NCBI GenBank assembly: GCA_964517135.1
Contig: CAZFBA010000038.1
Span: 1 to 35,047, forward strand
Direction: 5' to 3'
From: CAZFBA01 sp964517135
GTDB taxonomy: Bacteria > Cyanobacteriota > Vampirovibrionia > JBFMGH01
DNA: 35,047 bases
Numbering within the stretch: position 1 is the first letter of the stretch; the number at the start of each line of letters is the position of its first letter. The position numbers and the translations under genes are program-made. Positions 1 through 9,298 of this stretch are shown here, piece by piece. Below the pieces are notes generated by a model. That model saw nothing but the letters and a program-made list of their open reading frames with translations. It did not search any database and was not told the DNA's origin.

Positions 1-2
1 TA

Positions 3-83
3 ATCTGGAATCTATACATTACTTTCAAGGATCAGTATAATGATAATGCATTACTTCAAAATGAGAATGGATCCGGGTTTTGA
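3..83 (+). CDS. C-terminal end of an upstream gene (partial)
   Basis: An open frame enters from the left edge of the window and stops at TGA (81-83). It encodes about 26 residues ending in NENGSGF. The next gene starts about 110 bases later on the same strand. Another frame also stays open for a short distance, so this is only the most plausible reading of the left edge. No function can be given. It could also be non-coding leader of the following gene. Confidence 0.3.
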   Translation: MWNLYITFKDQYNDNALLQNENGSGF

Positions 84-193
84 AGATCTTAAATTATCAA
101 AATATACATTGGTCTTTAATGCAAATTAATAAGATAGCTAAAGTTCTAACATTTTTATACGAAAATATAAGAAAGACCAACCAAGGAAACCTT

Positions 194-1537
194 ATGCAAA
201 AAGCCCTGAAAACTTTTATTTTTTCTACTATTATTCTAACAGTCACCTGTCTGTCAACATTTGCAGACAATCTGCAATTCGGTATCAGTGCCCTGCAAAG
301 CAAAGATTATAATACAGCTCTGAAATATTTTTCTTTATCGGCTAATGAAAACAAAACAAACCCAGCTCCACTTTATTATCTGGGAGTTACGCTAAAGAAT
401 CTGGGTGAAACAGCAAGAGCAAAAAGAGCTCTTGAGACAGCCCTTAAGCTAAACCCTTCAGGTTCAGTTGCAAGAGACATTAAGCAAGAATTAAACAATC
501 TTGCATACAGCAATATTAATGTAAGCACCAGTGCATCACCAAAAATAAGAAAAATACAGAGCAAATACAACCTTGAAAACTACCTGCAACAGGTAACCCC
601 GGGTGACAAAGTCCGCCGCTGGGATCTTTCTAAAATGCCCCTGAAAGTATATATTCACAGTGGTAGCGGTATTAGGGGCTATCAAAACGGTTTTAACGCA
701 GAAGTTATGAAGGCACTGAGAGAATGGCAAAATGCAATGAAAGGCACAATACGCTTTACACGTGTAAATACACCCCACAACGCAGATATTAAAATCACCT
801 GGACAGAACAATTTGAAGGTCACAAGCTAGGTGAAAGTCCATTTGTATCTCATAATAACATTATATTAAGGTCAGATGTAAACGTCTCTACAGGCTTGCC
901 TGATGGCAGCTTTAAAACACCTGAAATAGTATATTCTGTTATGCTGCACGAGATAGGCCATGCCCTTGGCATACAGGGCCATAGCCCGCACAGAGATGAT
1001 GTCATGTATTATTCACTTAATCCAGAAAACTATAATAAGACACTAACCAAAAGGGATATAAATACAATGCGTATGCTATATCAGCTTGAAGCAGACGTTT
1101 CTAACTCACTTCCTATTGATATGGCTTCTACCAAACAGTTTTACAGACTCCAGATGGAAGGTGATAAGTATATACTTCAGAATGACTTTAAATCAGCCCT
1201 CAAATACTATCTGGATGCTGATAAAGTTTATGACAAAGATTTCACAAATACATTCAATATAGGTGTTTGCTTTGCAATGACAGGTGATTTTTTAAATGCC
1301 ATAAACTATTACAAAAAAGCAAATAAGCTAAACCCTGAAGATACAATAACTATATTTAACATGGCACTATCACAAACACACTATGGCAATAGTCTAGATC
1401 CAACAAATACCCAGAAACTCTACTATTTTAAAGAAGCTTATAATAACCTGAACAGCATCCAAAATAAGAGCGATGCACCTCCACAACTTACAGAATTAAA
1501 AAATAATCTGTGGAATGTAGTCTCTCAACATCAATAA
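194..1537 (+). CDS. Secreted TPR protein with matrixin-type zinc metalloprotease domain
   Basis: The protein (447 aa) is probably a secreted or surface zinc endopeptidase flanked by TPR repeats that may bind a partner protein. I chose ATG 194 because AAGGA lies 6 bases upstream and the protein then begins with a clear signal peptide (Lys, then a hydrophobic run, then FADN). The longer open frame starts at TTG 80 without support. TPR-like helices follow the signal (about residues 25-95). A metzincin catalytic domain comes next (about 140-290), with zinc motif HEIGHALGIQGH at 252-263 and a downstream DVMYYS Met-turn. More TPRs fill the C-terminus. The third zinc His sits one residue later than in the classical HExxHxxGxxH. 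The substrate is unknown. A paralogue lies at 26598-28019. The gene is convergent with the channel gene, whose stop is one base away. Confidence 0.85.
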   Translation: MQKALKTFIFSTIILTVTCLSTFADNLQFGISALQSKDYNTALKYFSLSANENKTNPAPLYYLGVTLKNLGETARAKRALETALKLNPSGSVARDIKQELNNLAYSNINVSTSASPKIRKIQSKYNLENYLQQVTPGDKVRRWDLSKMPLKVYIHSGSGIRGYQNGFNAEVMKALREWQNAMKGTIRFTRVNTPHNADIKITWTEQFEGHKLGESPFVSHNNIILRSDVNVSTGLPDGSFKTPEIVYSVMLHEIGHALGIQGHSPHRDDVMYYSLNPENYNKTLTKRDINTMRMLYQLEADVSNSLPIDMASTKQFYRLQMEGDKYILQNDFKSALKYYLDADKVYDKDFTNTFNIGVCFAMTGDFLNAINYYKKANKLNPEDTITIFNMALSQTHYGNSLDPTNTQKLYYFKEAYNNLNSIQNKSDAPPQLTELKNNLWNVVSQHQ

Positions 1538-1538
1538 A

Positions 1539-2585
1539 TCAGGCAAACTCAGGCTTATCTTCAGATATAACAAAACAATAATCTGCATCATAAGACTTAT
1601 TATACTCAGGATTCATTATTAAATAGTCTTTTTCAGAATTTTCAAGGGCTATAGGCAAACAGTCATAATTTTCTTTAAGGTTTTTAACTATATCTGAATA
1701 AAGTTTCTCTTTTAATTCCCGGGGTAATTTAACCCTGTAAATCTCACAAGATTTTTTATCGTTAGAAACAAGCTCATTAAGCACCCTCAAAAGCTTGTGA
1801 TCATAAGCTGTTTGAGCAATAAATCTGCTTATAATAGTATTAATATCTATAATTTCATCAACCTGTGCATTCTTGAGAAATACAACATTATTGGTATCAA
1901 GTATTTCAGCACATATAAAAATTTTTTGATTCAGGCTTCTTATAGCAAGCGACGTTAAAACAGTACTGGCATCAGCAGAAGACTTATCCTGGCCTCTGGC
2001 GAGTATTACAGCTTTTTTTGCCTTTGTTATACCTGCTTTTTTTAATGTTTGAACATCTGAGGGGCTTCCCTTAACGAACTCTATATCCTTTAAAGGACGC
2101 TGTTCCAGCTGATTATCAATAATCACAATATTTTCATAGTCTCCCTCATAAACTTTTAATTGATTAATAAGGTCTTCTGCACGTTCATTCCAGTTGCATA
2201 TAACGATATGATTATCCATTTTAACCCTCAACAAGCCTAATTCTTTTTTCTGATTAACATCTACAACATATTCAACAAGCCCTGAAAGCAGATAAGCTAA
2301 TGTTGCAATACCTGAAAGCATAATAAGTATTGTTGCAAGCTTTCCAGCTAACGTTGTCGGGTACATATCACCGTAGCCAACGGTTGTTAAAGTAACAACA
2401 TTCCACCAGATTATATCAGAAAAACTGTTTATGGTATTATCTACCGGCACTTCAAAGATATAGATAACAACATCCAGTAACAACACAACAATGACTAGAA
2501 ATAGCAAGCAAATAAAATAACTAGATTCTTTATATTTTGCAATTTTACTAAATTTATCTCTCAGGATAAATATGATTTTAAACAT
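1539..2585 (-). CDS. Two-TM potassium channel with RCK/TrkA-N domain
   Basis: This is an inner-membrane K+ channel subunit (348 aa) of the Ion_trans_2 plus RCK type, expected to work as a tetramer gated by a cytoplasmic ligand. Two hydrophobic segments (about residues 24-45 and 82-102) flank a pore loop with selectivity filter TTVGYGD (about 67-73). A Rossmann-like RCK/TrkA-N domain starts near VICNWNERAE, and a TrkA-C-like tail follows. The usual glycine-rich nucleotide loop reads CNWNERAE, a variant common in channel RCKs. The open frame can start at TTG 2594, but ATG 2585 has AAGG 9 bases upstream and is preferred. It lies 21 bases downstream of the small membrane-anchored gene, so the two are probably co-transcribed. 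Confidence 0.88.
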   Translation of the reverse strand: MFKIIFILRDKFSKIAKYKESSYFICLLFLVIVVLLLDVVIYIFEVPVDNTINSFSDIIWWNVVTLTTVGYGDMYPTTLAGKLATILIMLSGIATLAYLLSGLVEYVVDVNQKKELGLLRVKMDNHIVICNWNERAEDLINQLKVYEGDYENIVIIDNQLEQRPLKDIEFVKGSPSDVQTLKKAGITKAKKAVILARGQDKSSADASTVLTSLAIRSLNQKIFICAEILDTNNVVFLKNAQVDEIIDINTIISRFIAQTAYDHKLLRVLNELVSNDKKSCEIYRVKLPRELKEKLYSDIVKNLKENYDCLPIALENSEKDYLIMNPEYNKSYDADYCFVISEDKPEFA

Positions 2586-2606
2586 TTTATACAACCTTAA
2601 ATCAGG

Positions 2607-2942
2607 CTATTTTTTATCTCTCATTAGCATCCAGGTAATCAGTCCAGTTACAAATGCTGTAATACCAGCAACAATAAGAATTAGATTAGTTGTACGTTGT
2701 GACTGATTATCCACTCTAATTACTTCAGAAATATCTTTCCATTCCTGTGTAAGGGATTTAACTATTTCATCAAGCTCTTCCTGGCTAACATCAGGCCTTT
2801 GCTCAAAAGATTGTCTGACTTCATCCAGAGCTTCAATATATTCACCCTGTGTAAAGTCATCTCTATCGTATAAAAAGCTTCTTAACTTTTTAATTACCTG
2901 AGCACGCAGGCTCTGTTCAGTACAACATAAAGAATTCAACAT
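2607..2942 (-). CDS. Small protein with C-terminal membrane anchor
   Basis: The family is not recognised. The 111-aa protein has a charged, helical cytosolic part (about residues 1-80, rich in Glu, Asp and Gln) and one C-terminal transmembrane segment (about 85-107) followed by MRDKK. That layout is of the tail-anchored type. ATG 2942 has AAGGGG six bases upstream, a good start. It sits directly upstream of the K+ channel gene on the same strand, so it may be an accessory of the channel, but that is only inference from position. Two cysteines near the N-terminus (LCC) have no evident role. Confidence 0.7.
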   Translation of the reverse strand: MLNSLCCTEQSLRAQVIKKLRSFLYDRDDFTQGEYIEALDEVRQSFEQRPDVSQEELDEIVKSLTQEWKDISEVIRVDNQSQRTTNLILIVAGITAFVTGLITWMLMRDKK

Positions 2943-2993
2943 TTTATACCCCTTTTCGATAAAAATTATTGACCTTAATTTATTATACTACAG

Positions 2994-4031
2994 CTATTTA
3001 ACCGTTAAGGTTGTAACAGGTTTGTCATCAAGCTTTATCTCACTGATATATCCAACAAGATTGTTCTTTGAACCAGGCCTATAGCCTATGATTTTAATAA
3101 GGTATGTGTTTGGAGGTACTGCTACACTGATAAATTTGTCACCTGTAACACCTGCAATATTTTCTAAATTAACAAACCATTCAATAAAGTGATCATTTTC
3201 AACCACCAGCGGGTTTGTTTTTGAAATAACATTGCCCTCTTTATCAATGAAAACAACTGAAGAAGCTGTATACAAAGGTGGCATTCTTCCATTCTTCTGC
3301 GCATGAAGCTTATAAAAAAGTTTTTGAGGTACCTTTTCAGGCAGATAGATTGATAAATGATCGCCTTCAAGAACATTACTATAAATACCATAATATGTTT
3401 TGCCAGAAGTTAACCCTTTAATATATGTAACATAATCCAGCCCTGAGCCTTCAACTTTTTTACTTATCTTTATTTTTTGCGGAAGCACTTTTGCATATTT
3501 TTTGCCTATATCTCCTTTGCCAGAAGGCATTTTAGCTACTTTTTCAACCTCGGATTTCTCACTTGCTTTTTCATGTTCCTGTTTTGAACTTATAGAAAGC
3601 ACCTCGGTCTTTTTTGCATCTGTTTTTTCTTGTTTTACCCTAATTTCTTCTTTTTGTTGAACTTCTTTATCAGAGGTCAATTTCACCTTGGGCCTGAGTG
3701 TTAATTTTTGTTTTTGCTCATCAGCAGGCTGTTTTTCTTGTTCTGGTTGTTTTATAACTTTCTTTTCATCCTGTTTGTGGACTTTTTGTTCTGGCTTTCT
3801 GTCTTTTAAATCTTCATCAAAAATAATTGATTTCACTTTATTTCTATTAATAACAACCCTGCCTTTTTCATTTCTGATTTTGATAACACTAGAATTAACA
3901 GATAAAACCTTTCCTTCGATAGGGTTTCCAACTTTTAATTCGACAACATCAGCATGTAAGGGGAGCGTTGCAGCCAATACAATCCCTATTGTCAGCAAAC
4001 CTGTACATTTATTTACCTGCATTCGCTTCAT
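2994..4031 (-). CDS. Secreted/periplasmic protein with Lys/Glu-rich linker
   Basis: The 345-aa protein has a signal peptide ending near LPLHADV. A short beta-rich module follows (about residues 30-75, GNPIEGKVLSVNSSVIKI), resembling small SH3/Sm-like barrels. Next comes a long low-complexity Lys/Glu/Gln linker (about 80-180), then a compact C-terminal beta-rich domain of unknown type. ATG 4031 was chosen because AGGAGGG lies 5 bases upstream and opens directly on the signal peptide; the longer frame from 4073 adds 14 residues with no ribosome site. The linker suggests that the C-terminal domain is held away from the membrane or wall. No function can be assigned. It follows the 62-aa gene by 22 bases. 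Confidence 0.75.
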   Translation of the reverse strand: MKRMQVNKCTGLLTIGIVLAATLPLHADVVELKVGNPIEGKVLSVNSSVIKIRNEKGRVVINRNKVKSIIFDEDLKDRKPEQKVHKQDEKKVIKQPEQEKQPADEQKQKLTLRPKVKLTSDKEVQQKEEIRVKQEKTDAKKTEVLSISSKQEHEKASEKSEVEKVAKMPSGKGDIGKKYAKVLPQKIKISKKVEGSGLDYVTYIKGLTSGKTYYGIYSNVLEGDHLSIYLPEKVPQKLFYKLHAQKNGRMPPLYTASSVVFIDKEGNVISKTNPLVVENDHFIEWFVNLENIAGVTGDKFISVAVPPNTYLIKIIGYRPGSKNNLVGYISEIKLDDKPVTTLTVK

Positions 4032-4053
4032 TGAACCCTCCTGAAATATATTG

Positions 4054-4242
4054 TCAAGATAAATATTTCTCAATCGCTCTGGTCAAAAGTCGGTAGAGCC
4101 CTGGATTATTGTATACTGAGAAACAAAAGGTATCTTCATCTTCCATATTAACATCCACCCTCCCAGAATATGAATGAGGCAGAGAGCTTTCAATCATAAC
4201 AACTCTATAGTTTGTTTTTTTAGGTTTCTTTGAAGATTCCAT
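4054..4242 (-). CDS. Small conserved-looking hypothetical protein (62 aa)
   Basis: This is a short frame of 62 aa with a basic N-terminus (ESSKKPKKTNYR) and a more ordered remainder ending AIEKYLS. There is no signal peptide or membrane segment. The start ATG 4242 has only a weak upstream purine stretch. Support for it as a gene comes from its position: it fits between clpB and the secreted-protein gene on the same strand, with 22 bases to the next start and no overlap, and its composition looks coding. The function is unknown. Confidence 0.55.
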   Translation of the reverse strand: MESSKKPKKTNYRVVMIESSLPHSYSGRVDVNMEDEDTFCFSVYNNPGLYRLLTRAIEKYLS

Positions 4243-4334
4243 AGTTTCTACATTTTAATACTATTCAATTTTACCAGAAAATAGATTTTAGGGGTAATTT
4301 CCTACATTTAGAAACATTTCTCAGATTATTAAAT

Positions 4335-7007
4335 TTATATTTCCATAATAGGGTTGTGACCAGACTTTTGATCAGTAGCATTTTCAGGTCTGGAAACGTG
4401 AAAAACAAGACTATCGTTATCAATGTCTATGATGATATGATCTCCATCTTTAATTTTGTCAGCCAGAATCATATCAGAAAGAGGATTCTCAATTTCCTTT
4501 CTAATTACCCTCTTCAGGGGACGGGCTCCAAATGTAGGATTATAACCCTTTGCAGCCAAACTTTCCTTTGCATCTTCAGTAATTTCAAATGTAATGCTTC
4601 TATCTTTTAGCAATCCGGCTAATTCTTCCAGTTGTATATCGGCAATTTGGGCAAGCTGCAAAAGTGTTAAAGACTGGAAGTAAACAATGTCATCCACTCT
4701 ATTAAGGAATTCAGGCCTGAAATGCTGCCTTAAAAGCTGACTGACCTGCTTTTTCAGGGCATCCTCAACCCCTTCAGTAGCAAGCATTCTGTTCAATGTC
4801 GCTTCCAGAATTAAGTGTCCGCCAATATTACTGGTCATAATAATGACTGTATTTTTGAAATCAACTAATTTACCTCTGGAATCAGTTAATCTGCCATCAT
4901 CAAGAACCTGTAATAAAACATTAAATGTATCTTCATGAGCCTTTTCAACTTCATCAAATAATACAACACTATAAGGTTTAAGCCTGACAGCTTCTGTTAG
5001 CTGTCCACCCTGATCATAACCAATATACCCTGGAGGGGCACCTATCAATCTTGCTACGGCATGCTTTTCCATATATTCAGACATATCTATTCTAATCATT
5101 GCTGAATCATCATTAAACAAAAATTCTGCAAGAGCTCTTGCCAGCTCAGTTTTACCCACACCAGTAGGCCCCAGAAAGATAAAAGAACCAACTGGTCTTT
5201 TAGGGTTTTTTAACCCTGCACGAGCCCGTCTGATTGCTTCACAAACAACCTGAACAGCTTCATCCTGCCCAATAACTCTTTTATGTATTAAGTTTTCCAT
5301 ATTTAAAAGTTTCTGTTTCTCCTCTTCAAGAAGTCTTGAGATAGGTATATTAGTCCATTTGCTTATAATGCAAGCAATATCTTCTTCATCAATTTCTTCT
5401 TTCAAAAGCATTTTACTCTTATGAGAACTCTCTAAGCTATCTTCATTTTCCTTCAGTTCTTTTTCAAGAACTGTTAGCTTTCCATACTTAAGTTCAGCAG
5501 CTTTTGCCAGTTCTGCATTCCGTTCAGCATTTTCAATATCAACTTTCAGCCTTTCAATTTCTTCTTTAGTTCGCCTTATTTTTTCTATAAGATTCTTTTC
5601 TGAAATCCATTGATTTTTAAGTGGTATGGATTTTTCTTTAAGATGATCAATCTCTTTATCAATTCCTAGAAGTCTTTCACGACTTTCAAGATCGTTTTCT
5701 TTTCTCAGGGCTTCTCTTTCAATTTCAAGCTGGGTAATCTGTCTTTCTATAGAATCGAGTTCAACTGGCATACTATCGATTTCCATCTTAACCATTGCTG
5801 CTGCCTCATCAACAAGATCAATAGCCTTATCCGGAAGAAATCTATCACTAATATATCTATCAGAAAGCTTAGCTGCTGCTATTAATGAACTGTCTTTAAT
5901 ACGAACACCGTGATGAACCTCATATTTTTCTTTCAACCCACGAAGGATAGATATCGTTTCTTCAACAGTTGGTTCATCAATAAAGACAGACTGAAACCTT
6001 CTTGCAAGAGCAGCATCTTTTTCTATATGTTTTCTATATTCATTAACTGTTGTTGCACCAATGCAATGCAACTCTCCTCTTGCCAGCATAGGCTTTAAGA
6101 GATTTCCTGCATCCATAGAGCCTTCACCTGTGGTTCCAGCTCCAACAACAATATGAAGTTCATCAATAAAGAGAATGATTTTGCCTTCACCTTCTTTTAC
6201 TTCACGCAATACAGCTTTCATTCTTTCTTCAAATTCACCTCTAAACTTTGCACCTGCAACTATAGCACCCATATCAAGTGATATAAGCTTCTTATTTTTG
6301 AGCGTTTCAGGTATGTCTCCCCGCATAATTCTTAATGCCAAGCCTTCTGCAATGGCTGTTTTTCCTACACCTGGTTCACCAAGTAAAATAGGGTTATTTT
6401 TCGTCCTGCGACTTAATACCTGTATAACTCTTCTTATCTCTTCATCACGACCTATTACAGGGTCAAGTTTACCATTTAAAGCTTCATTTGTTAGATCTCT
6501 ACCATATTTAACTAGGGCTTGATAGTGCTTTTCTGCTGAAGGACTATCAACCTGTGCTGTTCCTCTTATTTCTTTAAGGGTTGAATATATTGATTCTTTT
6601 GTAACCCCATATTTATTAAGTATTTTGCCACAATCAGAATAGCGATCATTGCTCATAGCAATCAAAATGTGCTCAAGACTAATATAAGAATCTTTCATCC
6701 TATCTGCTTCTTCTTTTGCAGCATCTATTAATCTTTTAAAATTGGGAGTTATATAAAACTGATTTAGGTCATGAGCATTTGTACCAGTCGGTTTTGTTTT
6801 AATTATTTTTTCAACATCAGCTTTTATATGCTCTATATCTACATTTAAATTCTTAAGAATAGCTTTAGTGATGCTATCATCCTGCTCTAACATGCTTAAC
6901 AAGAGGTGTTCACTATCTAATTGAATGTTCTTATATCGAGTTAATATTGCCTGTGCTGCTAAAACAGCATTTTGTGACTGTTGTGTAAGACGGTTAAAGT
7001 CTATCAC
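4335..7007 (-). CDS. clpB: Chaperone ClpB (AAA+ disaggregase)
   Basis: ClpB is a hexameric ATPase that, with DnaK/DnaJ/GrpE, pulls proteins out of aggregates after heat stress. All parts are present in order: a double Clp_N domain (about residues 1-150); AAA1 with GEPGVGKTA and Walker B LFIDELH; a long middle coiled coil (about 400-535) that separates ClpB from ClpA and ClpC; AAA2 with GPTGVGKTE and LFDEVEKAH; and the C-terminal small domain. I chose GTG 7007 (890 aa), with AAAGGAT 7 bases upstream and the family-typical IDFNRLT start. The alternative ATG 7040 (901 aa) has no ribosome site and lies almost at the predicted transcription start. No CIRCE element is visible upstream. Confidence 0.97.
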   Translation of the reverse strand: MIDFNRLTQQSQNAVLAAQAILTRYKNIQLDSEHLLLSMLEQDDSITKAILKNLNVDIEHIKADVEKIIKTKPTGTNAHDLNQFYITPNFKRLIDAAKEEADRMKDSYISLEHILIAMSNDRYSDCGKILNKYGVTKESIYSTLKEIRGTAQVDSPSAEKHYQALVKYGRDLTNEALNGKLDPVIGRDEEIRRVIQVLSRRTKNNPILLGEPGVGKTAIAEGLALRIMRGDIPETLKNKKLISLDMGAIVAGAKFRGEFEERMKAVLREVKEGEGKIILFIDELHIVVGAGTTGEGSMDAGNLLKPMLARGELHCIGATTVNEYRKHIEKDAALARRFQSVFIDEPTVEETISILRGLKEKYEVHHGVRIKDSSLIAAAKLSDRYISDRFLPDKAIDLVDEAAAMVKMEIDSMPVELDSIERQITQLEIEREALRKENDLESRERLLGIDKEIDHLKEKSIPLKNQWISEKNLIEKIRRTKEEIERLKVDIENAERNAELAKAAELKYGKLTVLEKELKENEDSLESSHKSKMLLKEEIDEEDIACIISKWTNIPISRLLEEEKQKLLNMENLIHKRVIGQDEAVQVVCEAIRRARAGLKNPKRPVGSFIFLGPTGVGKTELARALAEFLFNDDSAMIRIDMSEYMEKHAVARLIGAPPGYIGYDQGGQLTEAVRLKPYSVVLFDEVEKAHEDTFNVLLQVLDDGRLTDSRGKLVDFKNTVIIMTSNIGGHLILEATLNRMLATEGVEDALKKQVSQLLRQHFRPEFLNRVDDIVYFQSLTLLQLAQIADIQLEELAGLLKDRSITFEITEDAKESLAAKGYNPTFGARPLKRVIRKEIENPLSDMILADKIKDGDHIIIDIDNDSLVFHVSRPENATDQKSGHNPIMEI

Positions 7008-7048
7008 TTGATTATCCTTTCCCCAATTTTTGTTACTCATTTATTAAA

Positions 7049-7054
7049 ATTATA
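7049..7054 (-). promoter_or_regulatory. Putative -10 element for clpB
   Basis: On the minus strand a perfect TATAAT lies about 9 bases upstream of ATG 7040 and 41 bases upstream of GTG 7007. A start of transcription near 7042 would leave ATG 7040 nearly leaderless but give GTG 7007 a normal leader with its ribosome site. No good -35 is visible at 17 bases (TTTTAT). The region is very AT-rich, so chance matches are common. Confidence 0.4.
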
Positions 7055-7205
7055 CTCAATTTATCGTTTAAATAAAATTTTATAAGCAATATTTCGGAAA
7101 ACAAGAAAAATAATAGTTAAGAAATTTTATTATTCAAAATAAGTTGTCAAAGTTTAAATAACTTTTGCCGTAAACTAATTTATAAAATGATCATCGGAGG
7201 TAAAA

Positions 7206-7847
7206 ATGAAAAAGTTTTTCTGCCTTTTAATAGCAATAACAATGATTTTTAGCACAATTAACCTGACAAAAGCCCAGCAAGAAGAAAATAGATCTTTTAA
7301 ACTCTACGGTGGTGTTGAACAGAACGTTCCACGTACCCCTGAAGAGGTTACAGCCTACCTTATAAAGATGAAAGCCATTATGAAAGAATATGATACACTA
7401 AGTACACAGCTCATGATGGCACTTGTATCAGGTAATAAGTCCTCTCAATTAGCAGAGTCAGCCAGAAACGAATGGATCAGGCTGGCCATCAAAATAGATA
7501 ATACAATTCCACCAGCAGAGCTCAATCAATCACATAAACAACTTGCAGATTCACTAAGACGAACAAACTCTTTTTTAACTACTCTGCACGGATATAATGC
7601 AAGCCAAAAACAAGATATACTATTAGCTTTAACACCTGTAGTATCTGACCTTGCTGGAGCTGCATTGAGCTACAGCACAGGAGTCAGCACAGTTATCTCA
7701 TACTATAAACTTGACCCCTCTCTAAATCCTCTAGGAATTGATGGCAGCATTAATCCTGGGAATCTTGGAGGTCTAGGTAATTTTGGTAACCTGGGAGGCT
7801 CTGGCCTTGACCTTAAAAATATTGACATAAAAAAGCTTAACTTTTAA
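7206..7847 (+). CDS. Secreted helical protein with Gly/Asn/Leu-rich tail
   Basis: The family is not recognised. The 213-aa protein has a signal peptide (KKFFCLLIAITMIF, probable cleavage near TKAQQ). A mainly helical middle follows (about residues 45-160). The C-terminus (about 168-205) is low-complexity, with repeats such as NLGGLGNFGNLGG. ATG 7206 has CGGAGG 6 bases upstream, an excellent start. The gene diverges from clpB. The Gly-rich tail is like those of surface or cell-envelope proteins, but nothing shows an enzymatic role. Confidence 0.75.
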   Translation: MKKFFCLLIAITMIFSTINLTKAQQEENRSFKLYGGVEQNVPRTPEEVTAYLIKMKAIMKEYDTLSTQLMMALVSGNKSSQLAESARNEWIRLAIKIDNTIPPAELNQSHKQLADSLRRTNSFLTTLHGYNASQKQDILLALTPVVSDLAGAALSYSTGVSTVISYYKLDPSLNPLGIDGSINPGNLGGLGNFGNLGGSGLDLKNIDIKKLNF

Positions 7848-8075
7848 CTTATATTCCACAATCGTAACAAATTAAAGCTTTTAAGGCATAAAATACTTTT
7901 TCAAAACTTAGCACCCATTTTCTACATAAAGAATTTTTATCAAAATTTATATTATAAAGCGTAAATTATAATATTAACGATAAATTTATATTAAATATAT
8001 AAATCTATTGTTGACACATTGCAAAACCCGGGTAAATTTAATTTGTATTCTAAAAAATAAAATATAATATTTTCA

Positions 8076-9206
8076 TCAGATTTTCACCAGATTAATAATT
8101 TGCCGGGTAATATTATCAAGCAGGTATTCAGCATTTTTCATTGCATCCTCAAGACTAATAGGTCCATCAACAATGCTAAAAGCTGATGTTATATTTGCTT
8201 TTTTCAAGTCAAGGTTACGTTCAACAGATCCAGCAATTACAATAGCTGGTATATCATACTTTTTTGCCAGTTTTGCAACTTGAAAAGGCGCTTTACCAGA
8301 AAGTGACTGTGAATCCAGTCGCCCTTCAGTAGTAATTACAAGATTTACTCCTTTTATTTTATCCTCCATTGAAGATAGCTCAGCAACAAGATCAAATCCG
8401 GGAATCAATTCAGCCCCTAATACTGCCTTCATTGCATACCCAATACCACCTGCAGCACCTACACCTGGATAATCTCTAAGATCCTGACCAGTATTTAGTG
8501 CCACTATATCGGCAAATTTTGCTAAATTTCTATCTAAAAATTTTACCATTTCAGGGGTAGCTCCTTTTTGAGGTCCATAAATAGCGCTTGCTCCATTTGG
8601 ACCACAAAGAGGGTTGTCAACATCACATGCTACAACAAGCTTTACAGATTTTAGTCTATTGTCAAGTCCTTCGAGATCGATTTTTTCAAGTTTTTCAAGC
8701 GGGCCACCACCAGGTTCAGGGGCTTTTCCTGATTTATCATACAACTTAGCACCTAAAGCATTAAGCATTCCTGTACCACAATCATTTGTTGAGCTACCAC
8801 CAATAGTTACAATAATTTTTTTACATTTTTTTTCAAGTGCCAATAAAATCAATTCTCCTATTCCCATGGTTGTAGTAACCAGGGGATTGTATTGACAGGG
8901 TTTAAGTAGACTTAGACCATTGGCCTGAGCACCTTCTATAATAGCGATCTTTTCTTTTGCCCTTGTTATTACTAGCCATTTGGCATCTACTTTTTCTCCA
9001 AGTGGGCCTGTTACAGAAGATACTATTTCATCACAATCTGTACAATGCTTTATAGCCTCAATAGTACCATCTCCTCCATCTGAGATCGGTATAATATCAA
9101 TTTTTATAGATTCATCTTCTCTTAAAATACTCCGTTTAATAACTTTCGCAGCATCAACCGCTGATAAAGATCCTTTGAAAAAGTTTGTGGCCAATAATAC
9201 TTTCAT
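8076..9206 (-). CDS. Glycerate kinase (GckA/GlxK/GarK family)
   Basis: The enzyme phosphorylates D-glycerate, in this family normally to 2-phosphoglycerate, feeding glycolysis. The protein is 376 aa, the usual length. The N-terminal signature FKGSLSAVDAAKVI, the IIPISDGGDGT motif, a VTIGGSSTNDCGTGML glycine-rich loop and the late GRLDSQSLSGKAP segment are all family hallmarks. I chose ATG 9206 because CAGGAG lies 8 bases upstream; the longer frame to 9332 would overlap the divergent neighbour. The gene stands alone, convergent with the secreted-protein gene. Confidence 0.92.
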   Translation of the reverse strand: MKVLLATNFFKGSLSAVDAAKVIKRSILREDESIKIDIIPISDGGDGTIEAIKHCTDCDEIVSSVTGPLGEKVDAKWLVITRAKEKIAIIEGAQANGLSLLKPCQYNPLVTTTMGIGELILLALEKKCKKIIVTIGGSSTNDCGTGMLNALGAKLYDKSGKAPEPGGGPLEKLEKIDLEGLDNRLKSVKLVVACDVDNPLCGPNGASAIYGPQKGATPEMVKFLDRNLAKFADIVALNTGQDLRDYPGVGAAGGIGYAMKAVLGAELIPGFDLVAELSSMEDKIKGVNLVITTEGRLDSQSLSGKAPFQVAKLAKKYDIPAIVIAGSVERNLDLKKANITSAFSIVDGPISLEDAMKNAEYLLDNITRQIINLVKI

Positions 9207-9298
9207 TGATTTTTCTCCTGTAGTTTTAATAAAATAATAAATTGTTATTATAATAAATATTGACAATATTTTTAAGTTTTTTCTGGGGAAATTAACAA

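Noticed and set aside
3688..4044. Plus-strand open frame of 118 aa
   Set aside because: It lies opposite the Lys/Glu-rich protein. Its Ser/Phe-rich translation is the shadow of Lys/Glu codons on the other strand, and it has no ribosome site.
6175..6522. Plus-strand open frame of 115 aa opposite clpB
   Set aside because: It lies wholly within the AAA1 region of ClpB on the opposite strand, and the composition is that of a complement shadow.
8012..8040. TTGACA on the plus strand near the end of the glycerate kinase gene
   Set aside because: There is no -10 at 16-18 bases, and it would only drive antisense RNA. Chance matches are frequent in this AT-rich DNA.
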